IMG/VR virus record: IMGVR_UViG_3300044799_000158 | Coordinates: 1 to 32,746 of that record | Length of the DNA: 32,746 nucleotides | Direction: 5' to 3' (one strand) | Origin: a virus | Shown: positions 21,850 through 29,402 of the stretch, piece by piece | Layout of the letters: every line of letters starts with the position of its first letter | Numbering within the stretch: position 1 is the first letter of the stretch | The notes under the pieces: model-generated | What the model was told of the DNA's origin: nothing | The model's database searches: none | Seen by the model: the letters and a program-made list of their open reading frames with translations, nothing else | Translations under genes and position numbers: made by a program

Positions 21850-22135
21850 GATCCAATTCGCTCATAAGCGGACCAAGGTCAACCCCGACGTTCCGCAGAA
21901 CATTGTACAGCCCTACCTCCAAGCCGATCACTTGTTCCTCTTCAAGTTTGAGTTTTAATTGCCACACAATCGACTCGATAACCTCATGGATCATAGTCGA
22001 TTCCTGGTGCTGCCTATCCATGCCTGTGCAGATACGGATGGTCAAATCCTGCCCATCATGCCGGCCAAATAGAGTAGAGTCAGCTATGGGAGTCGGCACC
22101 GCTTTGATCTCGTAATCGTATGCGAGTATTTTCAT
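21842..22135 (-). CDS. Small ImmA/IrrE-like metallopeptidase relative with HEVIE site
   Basis: The 97-residue protein has TMIHEVIESIVWQLKLKLEE and then VIGLEVGLYNVLRN, which recalls a common small phage protein with the plan HELxHAI..GLxxxxV..L..GLYQVL. The usual HExxH zinc site reads HEVIE here, so the third ligand differs or the site is lost. It starts at the ATG overlapping the previous stop area and lies in the head gene cluster. Its function in phages is unknown. Confidence 0.5.
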   Translation of the reverse strand: MKILAYDYEIKAVPTPIADSTLFGRHDGQDLTIRICTGMDRQHQESTMIHEVIESIVWQLKLKLEEEQVIGLEVGLYNVLRNVGVDLGPLMSELDHA

Positions 22136-22335
22136 CAGTCCGGCCAGTTTGCCAGCGCTTCCTCTGCCGCCTTCACGGGGTTCATCTCGGGCGGCATGAA
22201 CTGATGCGCCCGCGCGAATGCGGCGCCCGAAGTGAATGCTCCCCGCATGTCATCGGCGGTGAATGCCGCAATGATCTTCGTGCGCTCGGGAACCGAGAAA
22301 TCATTGACGCCCCTTGCTTTCGCCTCTTCTCTCAT
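22135..22335 (-). CDS. Small hypothetical protein downstream of portal
   Basis: The 66-residue protein starts at the ATG overlapping the portal stop (ATGA). It is soluble, with VPERTKIIAAFTADDMRGAF and a C-terminal EMNPVKAAEEALANW helix. No family recognised. Its position in the tight portal operon supports translation. Confidence 0.55.
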   Translation of the reverse strand: MREEAKARGVNDFSVPERTKIIAAFTADDMRGAFTSGAAFARAHQFMPPEMNPVKAAEEALANWPD

Positions 22336-23861
22336 TTCGCACCTCCAATCGGTTTCGCATTCTTGTTCATCGGCTTTCCCTGCATGTCTACAGGATTGCC
22401 TTGTGCATCCACGTTCTCGTCCGGCGCTGGAACGTTGCTGATATCAGGCATGAGGGCATTCGCATCCTCATCCTGCCGTTTCAACTCCTCATCCACATCA
22501 GGGATGATATCGTCGGGCATGATATCGGCTATCACGTAACGGCTAAATCCCGCATTCTTCATCGTCAACGCCGTGTCTGCAAACTGCTTCATGTCCAGCG
22601 GGACGTTGCGCTTGTGGGAAATGCTTATCATTCCGGGCGTGCCTACAGTGCGCTTTGCCTTGCCGTACATCAGTGTTATCATCCGTATACGCTCGATCAA
22701 CCCCGTGTCAAAGTCGGCTTCCGCAGAACTAACCAGATTCTCCAGGGGGAACAAGAGACGTTCGATTGCCGCCCCCGACAAAGTACCTGTTGCTATGTTT
22801 TTGAAATCGGGAACATGAGACTGAAGATGTATCTGATCACGGATAAAGTCTGACATGAACGTTATGAACTCGGTAGGGATATCCTTTGTCAGGTAGCTGA
22901 TCTCCGCGTCTTTCGGCACGTTCTCGAACACTCGCTTGCGCTTCATCATGGCAAGCGCCTGAGAAACAACGCCCGGCTCTTTCTTTTTCATCATATCGCT
23001 GATCCCGAAGTTTTTCATGATCAAGTAGGCGGCGGCAAATTTGTCATACTCATTCATCGAATCGCTGATGAGCGTGTCGTATGCATCAACCAGCGGGAGG
23101 ATTGGTTCGATAACACCCAACATCTCATCCCCAAAGTAATAGGCTACCACGGGGATCTCCCCGAAGAAGTTTGGTTGCACACCATCAGCAGTCAACGTCC
23201 ATTTGTAACCGCCTTTCTCCCGCTTGCGGTCGTACAGATCCACGCGCTCAGGGTAGTACACCTCGACCTTATAGTGATCCGGCGTGATCGGGTAGAAGCG
23301 AATCGCCATGACCTTCCGCGGCTCTGAGGAGTAGTCGTACAGCAAGATCATCTCGCGCGGGTCCACGGAGAAGAACCGCGGCTCTGCCTTGACTGCCATC
23401 TTTGCATCAAGAGCCGCGTCGATGTAAAGCAATTCATAGGACACGCCGAATATCCCCGTGTTGCGTCCCGCTCGGGAAGTTTTGACGTGCTCGCTATTCA
23501 GGTTGAAGGTCTCTTGAAGCTCCTTCACATAGATTTCGGCTGGAGAGGATGCCTTGTCCGCCGTGTCCGTGTCCTCCGCCCCCGGTTCCGCCTTTGGCGT
23601 GACGGCCTTATACGTGATGTACCGCGGCCGGTAGGCATAGCCCGCAAAATCCTTGATGATCTTCCGCGCGTAGGCGATAGGCACCTTGTTGTCCGGGCTA
23701 TTCGGGTCCGCGGCCTTGCGTGACATAATCGCCGTGTTCTCGCCCTTGTAGTACGACCAGAGTTTGTCGAACTCCTTCACTTGCGCTTTCTCGTACTCGT
23801 CGATGTAGGTCAGGATTTCGTCAGGCGTCAGCGTCGTCTTGTCGGTCTTCTGTAGTTGCAT
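22332..23861 (-). CDS. Portal protein, SPP1 gp6-like
   Basis: The 509-residue protein starts at ATG 23861 after GGGGAGGGGACC. TPDEILTYIDEYEKAQVKEF followed by LWSYYKGENTAI is the typical N-terminus of the SPP1 gp6 portal family. NKVPIAYARKIIKDFAGYAY (the stem/wing region) and LSGAAIERLLFPLENLV further on (the tunnel-loop region) agree. The C-terminal tail is Asp/Pro/Asn-rich and unstructured. It forms the dodecameric ring for DNA entry and exit. Length is normal for the family. Confidence 0.88.
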   Translation of the reverse strand: MQLQKTDKTTLTPDEILTYIDEYEKAQVKEFDKLWSYYKGENTAIMSRKAADPNSPDNKVPIAYARKIIKDFAGYAYRPRYITYKAVTPKAEPGAEDTDTADKASSPAEIYVKELQETFNLNSEHVKTSRAGRNTGIFGVSYELLYIDAALDAKMAVKAEPRFFSVDPREMILLYDYSSEPRKVMAIRFYPITPDHYKVEVYYPERVDLYDRKREKGGYKWTLTADGVQPNFFGEIPVVAYYFGDEMLGVIEPILPLVDAYDTLISDSMNEYDKFAAAYLIMKNFGISDMMKKKEPGVVSQALAMMKRKRVFENVPKDAEISYLTKDIPTEFITFMSDFIRDQIHLQSHVPDFKNIATGTLSGAAIERLLFPLENLVSSAEADFDTGLIERIRMITLMYGKAKRTVGTPGMISISHKRNVPLDMKQFADTALTMKNAGFSRYVIADIMPDDIIPDVDEELKRQDEDANALMPDISNVPAPDENVDAQGNPVDMQGKPMNKNAKPIGGAK

Positions 23862-23891
23862 GGTCCCCTCCCCGGCCGTAGTCGTCTATTC

Positions 23892-24362
23892 CTATGCCGT
23901 TGATATATGACGTTGCCTTTTTCTGATGCTCGTGAAATATCTTGGATCTATTCTCATTTCATCCATGGTCGGCAAATAGTCCAAATCGGGTTCAATGCCC
24001 TGCGTTTCTATAGCGTGACAATTAGAACAGAGTAGATCGCATTTTTTGATCTCTTCCCAAATCACTTCAATGGGCAACCTTTTATTCATCATGTCAGCGA
24101 CAGTCATCACCTTGGCAGTTGGTCTCGGATGATGAAAATGCAAAACGCGCAAATCGGTATTACCGCACTTATTGCAACCGTTCTGTTTCTTATATTGGAA
24201 TATCGGACGATAGATTATTAACCTGATGATTTTACAGCGAGCGACAGTACCTTCCCTATCCTCATGCTGACGAGTGTAAGTCTTACTGTACTCAGACCTC
24301 TTGACATGTATCAGATAATTAGGCCCGGTACATTTTCTTTTTCTGCCCTCTTCTATGGTCAT
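23892..24362 (-). CDS. HNH endonuclease between TerL and portal
   Basis: ATG 24362 follows AAGGAAAATA; 156 residues. The core NGCNKCGNTDLRVLHFHHP followed by CDLLCSNCHAIE is a zinc-binding HNH motif (two CxxC pairs, His-His and final His). The surroundings are basic. The gene is noticeably AT-richer than terL and portal and interrupts a pair that is normally adjacent, so it is probably a free-standing homing endonuclease that lodged here. Its ends are not start/stop-coupled, unlike its neighbours. Confidence 0.8.
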   Translation of the reverse strand: MTIEEGRKRKCTGPNYLIHVKRSEYSKTYTRQHEDREGTVARCKIIRLIIYRPIFQYKKQNGCNKCGNTDLRVLHFHHPRPTAKVMTVADMMNKRLPIEVIWEEIKKCDLLCSNCHAIETQGIEPDLDYLPTMDEMRIDPRYFTSIRKRQRHISTA

Positions 24363-24378
24363 TATTTTCCTTCCGCCC

Positions 24379-25641
24379 TCACAACCCCAGCTCCGCCGCG
24401 CCCCAGTCCGATATCTGGAGCACCCTGTTCGGCTCCCCTATCCCTTCACTACATCCATAGCGAATACTGTCTATCGCGTGGTTGTAGTCGTCAATCGGTT
24501 CTGCCTTCATATCGCCCTCCCGTGACACCTTCCACGTATAGTTAGCGAGTTCCATTTGGATGTTGGCCGAGCGTCCGGTGACGTGAATGCGCTTTGAAAG
24601 TAGCCAGTCGATCCCCACGCGCACAGAGTCCGGTCCCTTCAACGCGCCCTCAATACGATAGCCAAACTTGCGCCGGAGCTCCTCTACACTCTTCGGCTCT
24701 GCGCAGTCAGCCCACACGGTAACACCATCGACTATCAGGGCTTTCATCATCTCCCCCAGATCGTCGTTTGTCAATTGCGTCTGGTAGATCAATTCGTCGA
24801 TCCACACATCATCCCCGTTGACATAGATATCCGTGAGTACAGCCGGGTCAACACTGAAACCAAAGTCAAGGCCATAGGTATGGCGTGAGTGCAACATGAT
24901 CTCATCCGTGATCTCGGCGACGTCCCAATTCGTAAAGATGGTTCCCTCGGGGTCTGTCCACTCGCCCAGCAAGAATCGCTTGCGCTTCATTTCTGGCAGG
25001 CGCTCAAGAATGTCCTCGATGTACCGCGGCGGAAGGTTGCCTCTGTTGTCCTCAGGGTTGACCTTGAGATAGGCATATCCTAGCCCGCATGGCTTCCCGT
25101 CCGGCAGCTCGCCATGCAAGAATATCTTGTTAGCCCAGTGCAGCCTGCCAGCAGGGTTGCAGTCGTAGTATGCCATGTTGCGGCATCCGGGGATGCTTTG
25201 AGAAAGTCGTGTCAGTACCGTGGTAACCGTGTCATAGGGCAATTGCGATATCTCGTTGAAGTAAATCGTCGCGTATTCACGGCCTAAAATCTTGTCAACA
25301 CGGTCCTTGTCGTCCAGACCGTCAATCCAGACCTCCGAGCCGTTGGCAAAGCGCGCGTAATGGTCAGTCTCGTTTAGAGTATAGGCGCCCTTGGGGATAT
25401 GATCACGCAACACCTTTTGCAGCGTGTCCATCCAAATAGACAGCTTTGCATGGGCGAATCGAAGGCGGGCTATCAAATGTCGGGACTCGGGATACTGCGC
25501 GGCGCGGCTGACAACGGCAAGGACAAGCAGGTACGTTTTGCCAGATCGAGCACCCCCTGCCAAGAGTACATGCTTGTTTACGGGGTCGCGTAGGAGCTCC
25601 AGGGCCTTCAGCTGCTTAGGGGTGAAGGCGAACTTAGACAC
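24379..25641 (-). CDS. terL: Terminase large subunit
   Basis: The 420-residue protein has an ATPase half with Walker A GGARSGKT at 29-36 and Walker B ATIYFNE at about 124-130, and a nuclease half with D259 (GLDFGFSVDP), D312 (WADCAEP) and D390 in DDYNHAIDSIRYG. The order fits PBSX/SPP1-type large terminases that use headful packaging. It overlaps the small subunit gene by 8 bases, starting MSKFAFTPKQ. All catalytic residues look present. It cuts the concatemer and pumps DNA into the procapsid. Confidence 0.93.
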   Translation of the reverse strand: MSKFAFTPKQLKALELLRDPVNKHVLLAGGARSGKTYLLVLAVVSRAAQYPESRHLIARLRFAHAKLSIWMDTLQKVLRDHIPKGAYTLNETDHYARFANGSEVWIDGLDDKDRVDKILGREYATIYFNEISQLPYDTVTTVLTRLSQSIPGCRNMAYYDCNPAGRLHWANKIFLHGELPDGKPCGLGYAYLKVNPEDNRGNLPPRYIEDILERLPEMKRKRFLLGEWTDPEGTIFTNWDVAEITDEIMLHSRHTYGLDFGFSVDPAVLTDIYVNGDDVWIDELIYQTQLTNDDLGEMMKALIVDGVTVWADCAEPKSVEELRRKFGYRIEGALKGPDSVRVGIDWLLSKRIHVTGRSANIQMELANYTWKVSREGDMKAEPIDDYNHAIDSIRYGCSEGIGEPNRVLQISDWGAAELGL

Positions 25642-26116
25642 CCTGCAATTCCTTGGCGAACAGGATAGTCAGTGGCCCGCCATTGGCACCGGTGATCTCC
25701 TGCTTGTGCCGCCAATCCTTTGGGCGCCGGTTGGTGAGCCAGAACTCGGCAGCTCCCGTGTCGGGGGCGAAGTGCTCGATGTAAGGAACTTGTCTCACCC
25801 TCCCGCCAACGGTCATGATCTTAATGGCAGGGTGAGAGTAGCCTATGGCGCGTTGGAACAGGGAAGCCTCGACCATATCATCAGGCCAAGTCTTCCCATC
25901 CGCTAATGCCTTCCGAAACTCTTGATACCTTTTTTGCCAACAGTGAAATGTGGTCTGCCCAATCGTCATGGCCTTTGCTATAGCCTCGCCTGACAATCCT
26001 TGCTTTGCCAAAATCTTAGCTAGAACAGGATGAATATCGGGGTCATACTTCGGGGGGCGCCCGCCGGGGTGCTTGCCGTGAGATGCAGGCTTGCGCTTGA
26101 TAGACTTCTTTCCCAC
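25634..26116 (-). CDS. terS: Terminase small subunit
   Basis: GTG start at 26116 (160 residues), set by the GGGAGGGGAAT site. The N-terminus is basic with an AT-hook-like GGRPPKY, then a helix-turn-helix: LAKQGLSGEAIAKAMTIGQTTFHCW, typical of terS DNA recognition. A central oligomerisation region and a C-terminal NRRPKDWRHKQEI, common in phage small terminases of this group, follow. It would recognise the pac site; the large subunit is directly downstream. Confidence 0.85.
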   Translation of the reverse strand: MGKKSIKRKPASHGKHPGGRPPKYDPDIHPVLAKILAKQGLSGEAIAKAMTIGQTTFHCWQKRYQEFRKALADGKTWPDDMVEASLFQRAIGYSHPAIKIMTVGGRVRQVPYIEHFAPDTGAAEFWLTNRRPKDWRHKQEITGANGGPLTILFAKELQGV

Positions 26117-26153
26117 ATTCCCCTCCCATGTTTAATTGTATCACAAAGTCTCC

Positions 26154-26372
26154 TCAGTCGTCTATGCCTGGCTTGATAACAGATTCCACGTGCGGCAGAT
26201 CGTCCTTCGCCTCCAGCGCGTTCTTCGCCTTGTCCCAGCATGTATGACAAACGTTCAGCGTCTTTCTGGGAGACAAGTTCTCCGGTATCGCCGAGTAAGC
26301 ATAGATTGCGATCACCTTTATCCAGGTGTACCCGCATTCCCTGCCGCATACATCGCATTTGAGATGCCACAT
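26154..26372 (-). CDS. Small zinc-ribbon protein
   Basis: 72 residues from ATG 26372 after GGGAGGTTGAAAC. CDVCGRECGYTW at the start and CHTCWDKAKNAL near the middle give two CxxC pairs, so a zinc ribbon is very likely. The spacing between them is about 34 residues. No family name. The preceding gene is a nuclease, and the following one is terS; its stop lies 38 bases before terS. Confidence 0.6.
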   Translation of the reverse strand: MWHLKCDVCGRECGYTWIKVIAIYAYSAIPENLSPRKTLNVCHTCWDKAKNALEAKDDLPHVESVIKPGIDD

Positions 26373-26375
26373 GTT

Positions 26376-26708
26376 TCAACCTCCCTCTTTGTCTATCGCA
26401 TCCGCCACGTCCTGCACGTTGCGCGCCTCCACGTACTCAAACCCCTGGCGCTCCACGTACTCGCGGAACTGCTCCTGCTCTGGTCGCAACTTGTCCCGCC
26501 CCACCTTTGCCTCGACAAAGACCGTGCGCCGCGCCTTGAACGCCAGCAGATCAGAGACGCCGGGCTCGCCTGTTATGCCGCCCTTCGGCGTCACGATCAC
26601 GTACCAGCCGGCAAGCCGAAGGTACTGCACCAAGTCGTGGACGAGGTTCGCGTGCGACGGCGCCATGGAGGCAATCGTCCAGTCGACGGAAAAGGAACGG
26701 CGCGTCAT
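26376..26708 (-). CDS. VRR-NUC / Holliday-junction-resolvase-like nuclease
   Basis: The 110-residue protein starts at ATG 26708 in GGAGGCGACATGA, overlapping the replication gene's stop. Motifs follow the VRR-NUC plan: EPGVSDLLAF (the G-x-x-D metal ligand), then TVFVEAKVGRDKLRPEQEQF (E-x-K catalytic pair). The short form is typical of phage and archaeal single-domain resolvase-like nucleases that process branched DNA during replication or packaging. An inner ATG at residue 15 would give a shorter variant. Confidence 0.78.
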   Translation of the reverse strand: MTRRSFSVDWTIASMAPSHANLVHDLVQYLRLAGWYVIVTPKGGITGEPGVSDLLAFKARRTVFVEAKVGRDKLRPEQEQFREYVERQGFEYVEARNVQDVADAIDKEGG

Positions 26709-27724
26709 GTCGCCTCCGGGAAGAGCGGCGCTATAGGACCCGGCAACGGGTCATCCTCGAACGTGTCCACCTCTGCGACAGGCGGAGGCGCGGGAGGCGG
26801 AGGAGACACCGCTGCCGCGACATTGTCCGGGTGCCTGGAGCAGACGCCCGTGTGACTGCCTCTGGTCGCGTGGCACTCGGGGCAGGGCGGGTCCTCTTTC
26901 TTCCCAGGCTTCTGGCTCTCCGCGAAGTACTTGCCGAAGTCCTCCAAGAACCACCGCATTTCCTTTCCGGGTTTCTTCGCCTGACAGAGCCGGTAGGCGG
27001 CGACGACAGCGGCGTCTCCGTGCCGGCGGTACAGCGTCATCAACTCGCGTGCCTCGTCGGTGGTGATGCTCGGCAGCTCGGCTCCTCCCGTGGCCTTGCG
27101 GTGAATAGTCATCAGTTCGATCATCATGGGGTTCTCCTTGACGCTGTCTGCTTTTGTCGACAACTCGGCAGCCGTTCTTTTTGGGTCCGAAGGCGTAGCC
27201 GAAGAGGGGGGGATTTCCTCCCTCCCTTCCTTTAATCCCTCCCTTCCTATAGGGATAGATTTGCCGGATATGCCTTCCACGGCGGATAGATTTGCCGGAT
27301 ATGCCCCCGTGGAGGGTGTTTCCGGACCGGATATCCCTGGAAATGGCCTGGACGGCAATGCGCCTGTTCTGCCCGAATAGACATCCGTGATATTATTGAC
27401 AAAATCCTGACACCAGAGGATGCGATGGGTCGTCCAGAGCTGTTCGTCGAGGTTGCCGCGCTCAGCCAGCCAAGCTGTTATTTCTTCGCATTTCTGGACC
27501 GGAAATCGCATGCGAGCTACCAGATACTCCCAGTTCTCGCGCCCCGACCTGGTCTCTTTCGAGCAGTCGAGAAAGTGATCGGTGGAGGCGCCGAGGATCA
27601 TCAGGAGCTTGAACCAGAATGAGAATCCGTCTGGCCCCCACTTCTCCTCCAAGAGGAACAGGGTCTTACCAAACTTCACAAAATGAGGAAAGTACTCGAC
27701 GGTTCTCGCTGCCTTACGCCCCAC
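26705..27724 (-). CDS. DUF4373/DnaD-like replication initiation protein
   Basis: GTG start at 27724 (339 residues) after GGGAGGAAAGC. The N-terminal YFPHFVKFGKTLFLLEEKWG then FSFWFKLLMILGA is the DUF4373 (Lin1244/Lin1753 N-terminal) pattern found at the start of phage replication initiators related to DnaD. A Pro/Ser/Gly-rich linker (about 125-190) is followed by a helical region with AVVAAYRLCQAKKPGKEMRW, similar to the DnaD end, then a CPECHATRGSHTGVCSRH zinc knuckle and an acidic/Pro-rich tail. The linker-coding DNA carries the repeats described separately. Probably loads the host helicase. Confidence 0.65.
   Translation of the reverse strand: MGRKAARTVEYFPHFVKFGKTLFLLEEKWGPDGFSFWFKLLMILGASTDHFLDCSKETRSGRENWEYLVARMRFPVQKCEEITAWLAERGNLDEQLWTTHRILWCQDFVNNITDVYSGRTGALPSRPFPGISGPETPSTGAYPANLSAVEGISGKSIPIGREGLKEGREEIPPSSATPSDPKRTAAELSTKADSVKENPMMIELMTIHRKATGGAELPSITTDEARELMTLYRRHGDAAVVAAYRLCQAKKPGKEMRWFLEDFGKYFAESQKPGKKEDPPCPECHATRGSHTGVCSRHPDNVAAAVSPPPPAPPPVAEVDTFEDDPLPGPIAPLFPEAT
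27253..27337. repeat. Iteron-like repeats within replication gene (candidate origin)
   Basis: A 22-bp sequence (27253-27274) recurs exactly at 27284-27305. Its CCGGATAT core at 27264 and 27295 recurs a third time at 27327, so three cores are spaced 31 and 32 bp, about three helical turns. CCACGG (about 27277) and CCGTGG (about 27307) form an inverted repeat around the second copy. The two 22-bp copies are read in different protein frames, so the repeat is not a peptide repeat. Confidence 0.5.
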
Positions 27725-27890
27725 GCTTTCCTCCCAGTTTTCGCGCCTTCAACAGTTCCTGCTCCAACCATTCCACGTACTGCGCGTCCACGAACTCCCG
27801 GAAGGGGCCGTCGAACATGCGGTGGACGTCCCACCCGGTGGCCGCCTTATACTCGCCGGAGAACGGGCGCGCGAACTCAGGCTTTCGCAT
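27714..27890 (-). CDS. Small hypothetical protein upstream of replication gene
   Basis: 58 residues from ATG 27890 with GGGGGAAGC upstream; a TTG eleven codons earlier is unlikely. The product starts MRKPEFARPFSGEYKAATGW and ends with a basic helix (EQELLKARKLGGKRGA). The stop overlaps the GTG of the replication gene by 11 bases. Family not recognised. Confidence 0.55.
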   Translation of the reverse strand: MRKPEFARPFSGEYKAATGWDVHRMFDGPFREFVDAQYVEWLEQELLKARKLGGKRGA

Positions 27891-27996
27891 GCTTCCCCCG
27901 ATCCGCGCGAATGCCGTCCTCAATGACCTGGTGAAGGCGCGCGACCATCCCGTCCCAAGAGAGCGTGTCGGTGCCGCCGATGACGGTTCTATTCAT
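27877..27996 (-). CDS. 39-residue hypothetical protein
   Basis: ATG 27996 overlaps the preceding stop (ATGA) and follows GGCGGGGGA; it stops at 27877-27879, overlapping the next gene by 14 bases. The product reads MNRTVIGGTDTLSWDGMVAR and then HQVIEDGIRADRGKHAKA. Coupled junctions at both ends and the ribosome site support translation. No function known. Confidence 0.5.
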   Translation of the reverse strand: MNRTVIGGTDTLSWDGMVARLHQVIEDGIRADRGKHAKA

Positions 27997-28352
27997 TCCC
28001 CCGCCTGCCGGGCACGTAACACCGTCCGCGCGCGTCCCGCGTAGTCGATGCCGTGACTTGCCTGTTCCGCGACGAGGCCAGCAAGCCGGATATTTTCGCG
28101 AATCATCCGGTCCCGCTCGTCAGAGGCTTCCACCAGGCGCGCGCATATCTTTTCGTAGTCGGCGAGTAGCTTTGCGTTCAGGTCCCGCTTCCTCCTCGCC
28201 TTCGCCTTCGGGGTGAACTCGATCAGTTGGAAGAAGATCGCGGGCGCCAGGCTGGCGAGGACGCCGATGACGGCAATTGTTATGAGCGCGCCACGGGCAA
28301 GTGACCACGGGTCGGCGCTCAGGATCTTCATCAGGATGGCGTTGACGAGCAT
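27993..28352 (-). CDS. Membrane-anchored coiled-coil protein
   Basis: 119 residues from ATG 28352 after AAGGGAGGGGAA. One transmembrane helix is visible at about 20-42 (GALITIAVIGVLASLAPAIF), then a basic stretch KAKARRKRD and a coiled-coil-like region (ADYEKICARLVEASDERDRM) to the end. No signal cleavage site. The topology suggests a cytoplasmic coiled coil tethered to the inner membrane. Function unknown; in the early-type region a superinfection or membrane-association role is possible but not supported directly. Confidence 0.6.
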   Translation of the reverse strand: MLVNAILMKILSADPWSLARGALITIAVIGVLASLAPAIFFQLIEFTPKAKARRKRDLNAKLLADYEKICARLVEASDERDRMIRENIRLAGLVAEQASHGIDYAGRARTVLRARQAGE

Positions 28353-28376
28353 TTCCCCTCCCTTGTGGCGAAAAAG

Positions 28377-28718
28377 CTATAGTTCCATTTGATCCGGGTG
28401 GCCGAATCCGAGCCGCGACATACGGCGCTTGTGCAGGTGGTGTTCCAAGTCGTGGCCGAGGTGACAGGCTTGGCAGAGAGCTGCAAGGCGGTCATCCTTG
28501 ACCTCGTGATTCAGCTTGTCCCGGTCGATGTGCGCGATGGTGAGCACTACCATGGAGCCGGTCCTCGGATGTGGCCGGTGATTCGTCGCCGTGCACCACT
28601 CGCATTTAGCCTCGACGACAATCAAGCCATCGCAATCCCTGCGCTCCCCAGCTCGGTACATGATGCGCGAACGTATCTCCTGCCAGTCCTCGGGATACTC
28701 GCGATAGTCAATCGGCAC
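28377..28718 (-). CDS. HNH-type phage nuclease
   Basis: GTG start at 28718 (113 residues) after GGGGGAGAAGC. The protein contains CEWCTATNH, then TIAHIDRDKLNHEVKDDR and LAALCQACHLGHDLEHH, which is the HNH plan with two zinc CxxC pairs and the central A-H-I-D. This compact form is common in phage early regions. The C-terminus is basic (KRRMSRLGFGH). Unlike the two other HNH genes it shows no lower GC than neighbours. Confidence 0.7.
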   Translation of the reverse strand: MPIDYREYPEDWQEIRSRIMYRAGERRDCDGLIVVEAKCEWCTATNHRPHPRTGSMVVLTIAHIDRDKLNHEVKDDRLAALCQACHLGHDLEHHLHKRRMSRLGFGHPDQMEL

Positions 28719-28750
28719 GCTTCTCCCCCTTGCGGACCATGGCTTGTGGT

Positions 28751-29038
28751 TTATCCATGAGGTAGATCACCCCTTAAGTTGTCAAAGGTGACTCCTCTTC
28801 CGTTTGTCGCCATGACGAAATCGGGACGAATATTATCGGGATTTCCGGCTGGTCCGAAGGAAACGAGTTTGCCATCATTCAACCTCATGCTTACCAACGA
28901 CCCACAATTCGGGCAATATGCCGTTACAGATCCATCCGCTCCGTGCATGGGCTTTCCCATTGGGTTGTTCAACCATTCCTCGATCTTTGGACCGTTTCCG
29001 CACCAACCACAATAGCATTCGTCATCATGAAGACGCAT
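28751..29038 (-). CDS. Zinc-finger hypothetical protein
   Basis: 95 residues from ATG 29038 after AAGGAGTAACA. Two zinc pairs are visible: CYCGWCGNG near the N-terminus and YCPNCGSLVSM in the middle; together they could form one four-cysteine site. The rest is polar with Gly/Asp/Asn turns. No family recognised. It follows the 52-residue gene by two bases. Confidence 0.55.
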   Translation of the reverse strand: MRLHDDECYCGWCGNGPKIEEWLNNPMGKPMHGADGSVTAYCPNCGSLVSMRLNDGKLVSFGPAGNPDNIRPDFVMATNGRGVTFDNLRGDLPHG

Positions 29039-29040
29039 TG

Positions 29041-29199
29041 TTACTCCTTTTTCTCAGCCCGGACCATGGCTATGATGCGGTCGCTGGCAGTCCTGATCCT
29101 TTCCTGCGCGTCCAGGGTGAACCCATAAGGCCAATTCCATCCGGGGTCAACGGCCTTTGCCATTCCCCGCGCTACCCGCTCCCGTAGAGACTGCTTCAT
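29041..29199 (-). CDS. 52-residue hypothetical protein
   Basis: ATG 29199 overlaps the stop of the gene above (ATGA) and has AAGGAGCAAGCC upstream; it ends at TAA 29041-29043. The product begins MKQSLRERVARGMAKAVDPG and contains a WNWPYG turn followed by a helical C-terminus (TASDRIIAMVRAEKKE). Strong ribosome site and coupled junction support it. Family unknown. Confidence 0.6.
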   Translation of the reverse strand: MKQSLRERVARGMAKAVDPGWNWPYGFTLDAQERIRTASDRIIAMVRAEKKE

Positions 29200-29402
29200 G
29201 GCTTGCTCCTTTTCGGTTTCCTGCGCGAAGTCGGGATGCGAATATTGAGTTGATGGAGGACATATTCCTCAAGATTCTGCAGAATGACCCCGGCCATGTA
29301 GAGAGATGGTTGGTCTCCCGCCTCAAAATCAAGTGCATTCACTTGCCGCCAGAACTGATGGGAATTATCTCCCGAGTAATGAGGTTGTAGAGACCGCTTC
29401 AT
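29196..29402 (-). CDS. 68-residue hypothetical protein
   Basis: The ATG at 29402 overlaps the previous stop (ATGA) and has GGAGG nearby; longer frames upstream are shadow. The product begins MKRSLQPHYSGDNSHQFWRQ and has a helical middle (LYMAGVILQNLEEYVLHQL) and a strongly basic tail (SRRKPKRSKP). No family recognised. Confidence 0.6.
   Translation of the reverse strand: MKRSLQPHYSGDNSHQFWRQVNALDFEAGDQPSLYMAGVILQNLEEYVLHQLNIRIPTSRRKPKRSKP

Noticed and set aside
28708-28758. A 16-codon frame with ATG overlapping the stop of the gene at 28751
   Set aside because: Too short, and no evidence beyond the overlap; not enough to call.
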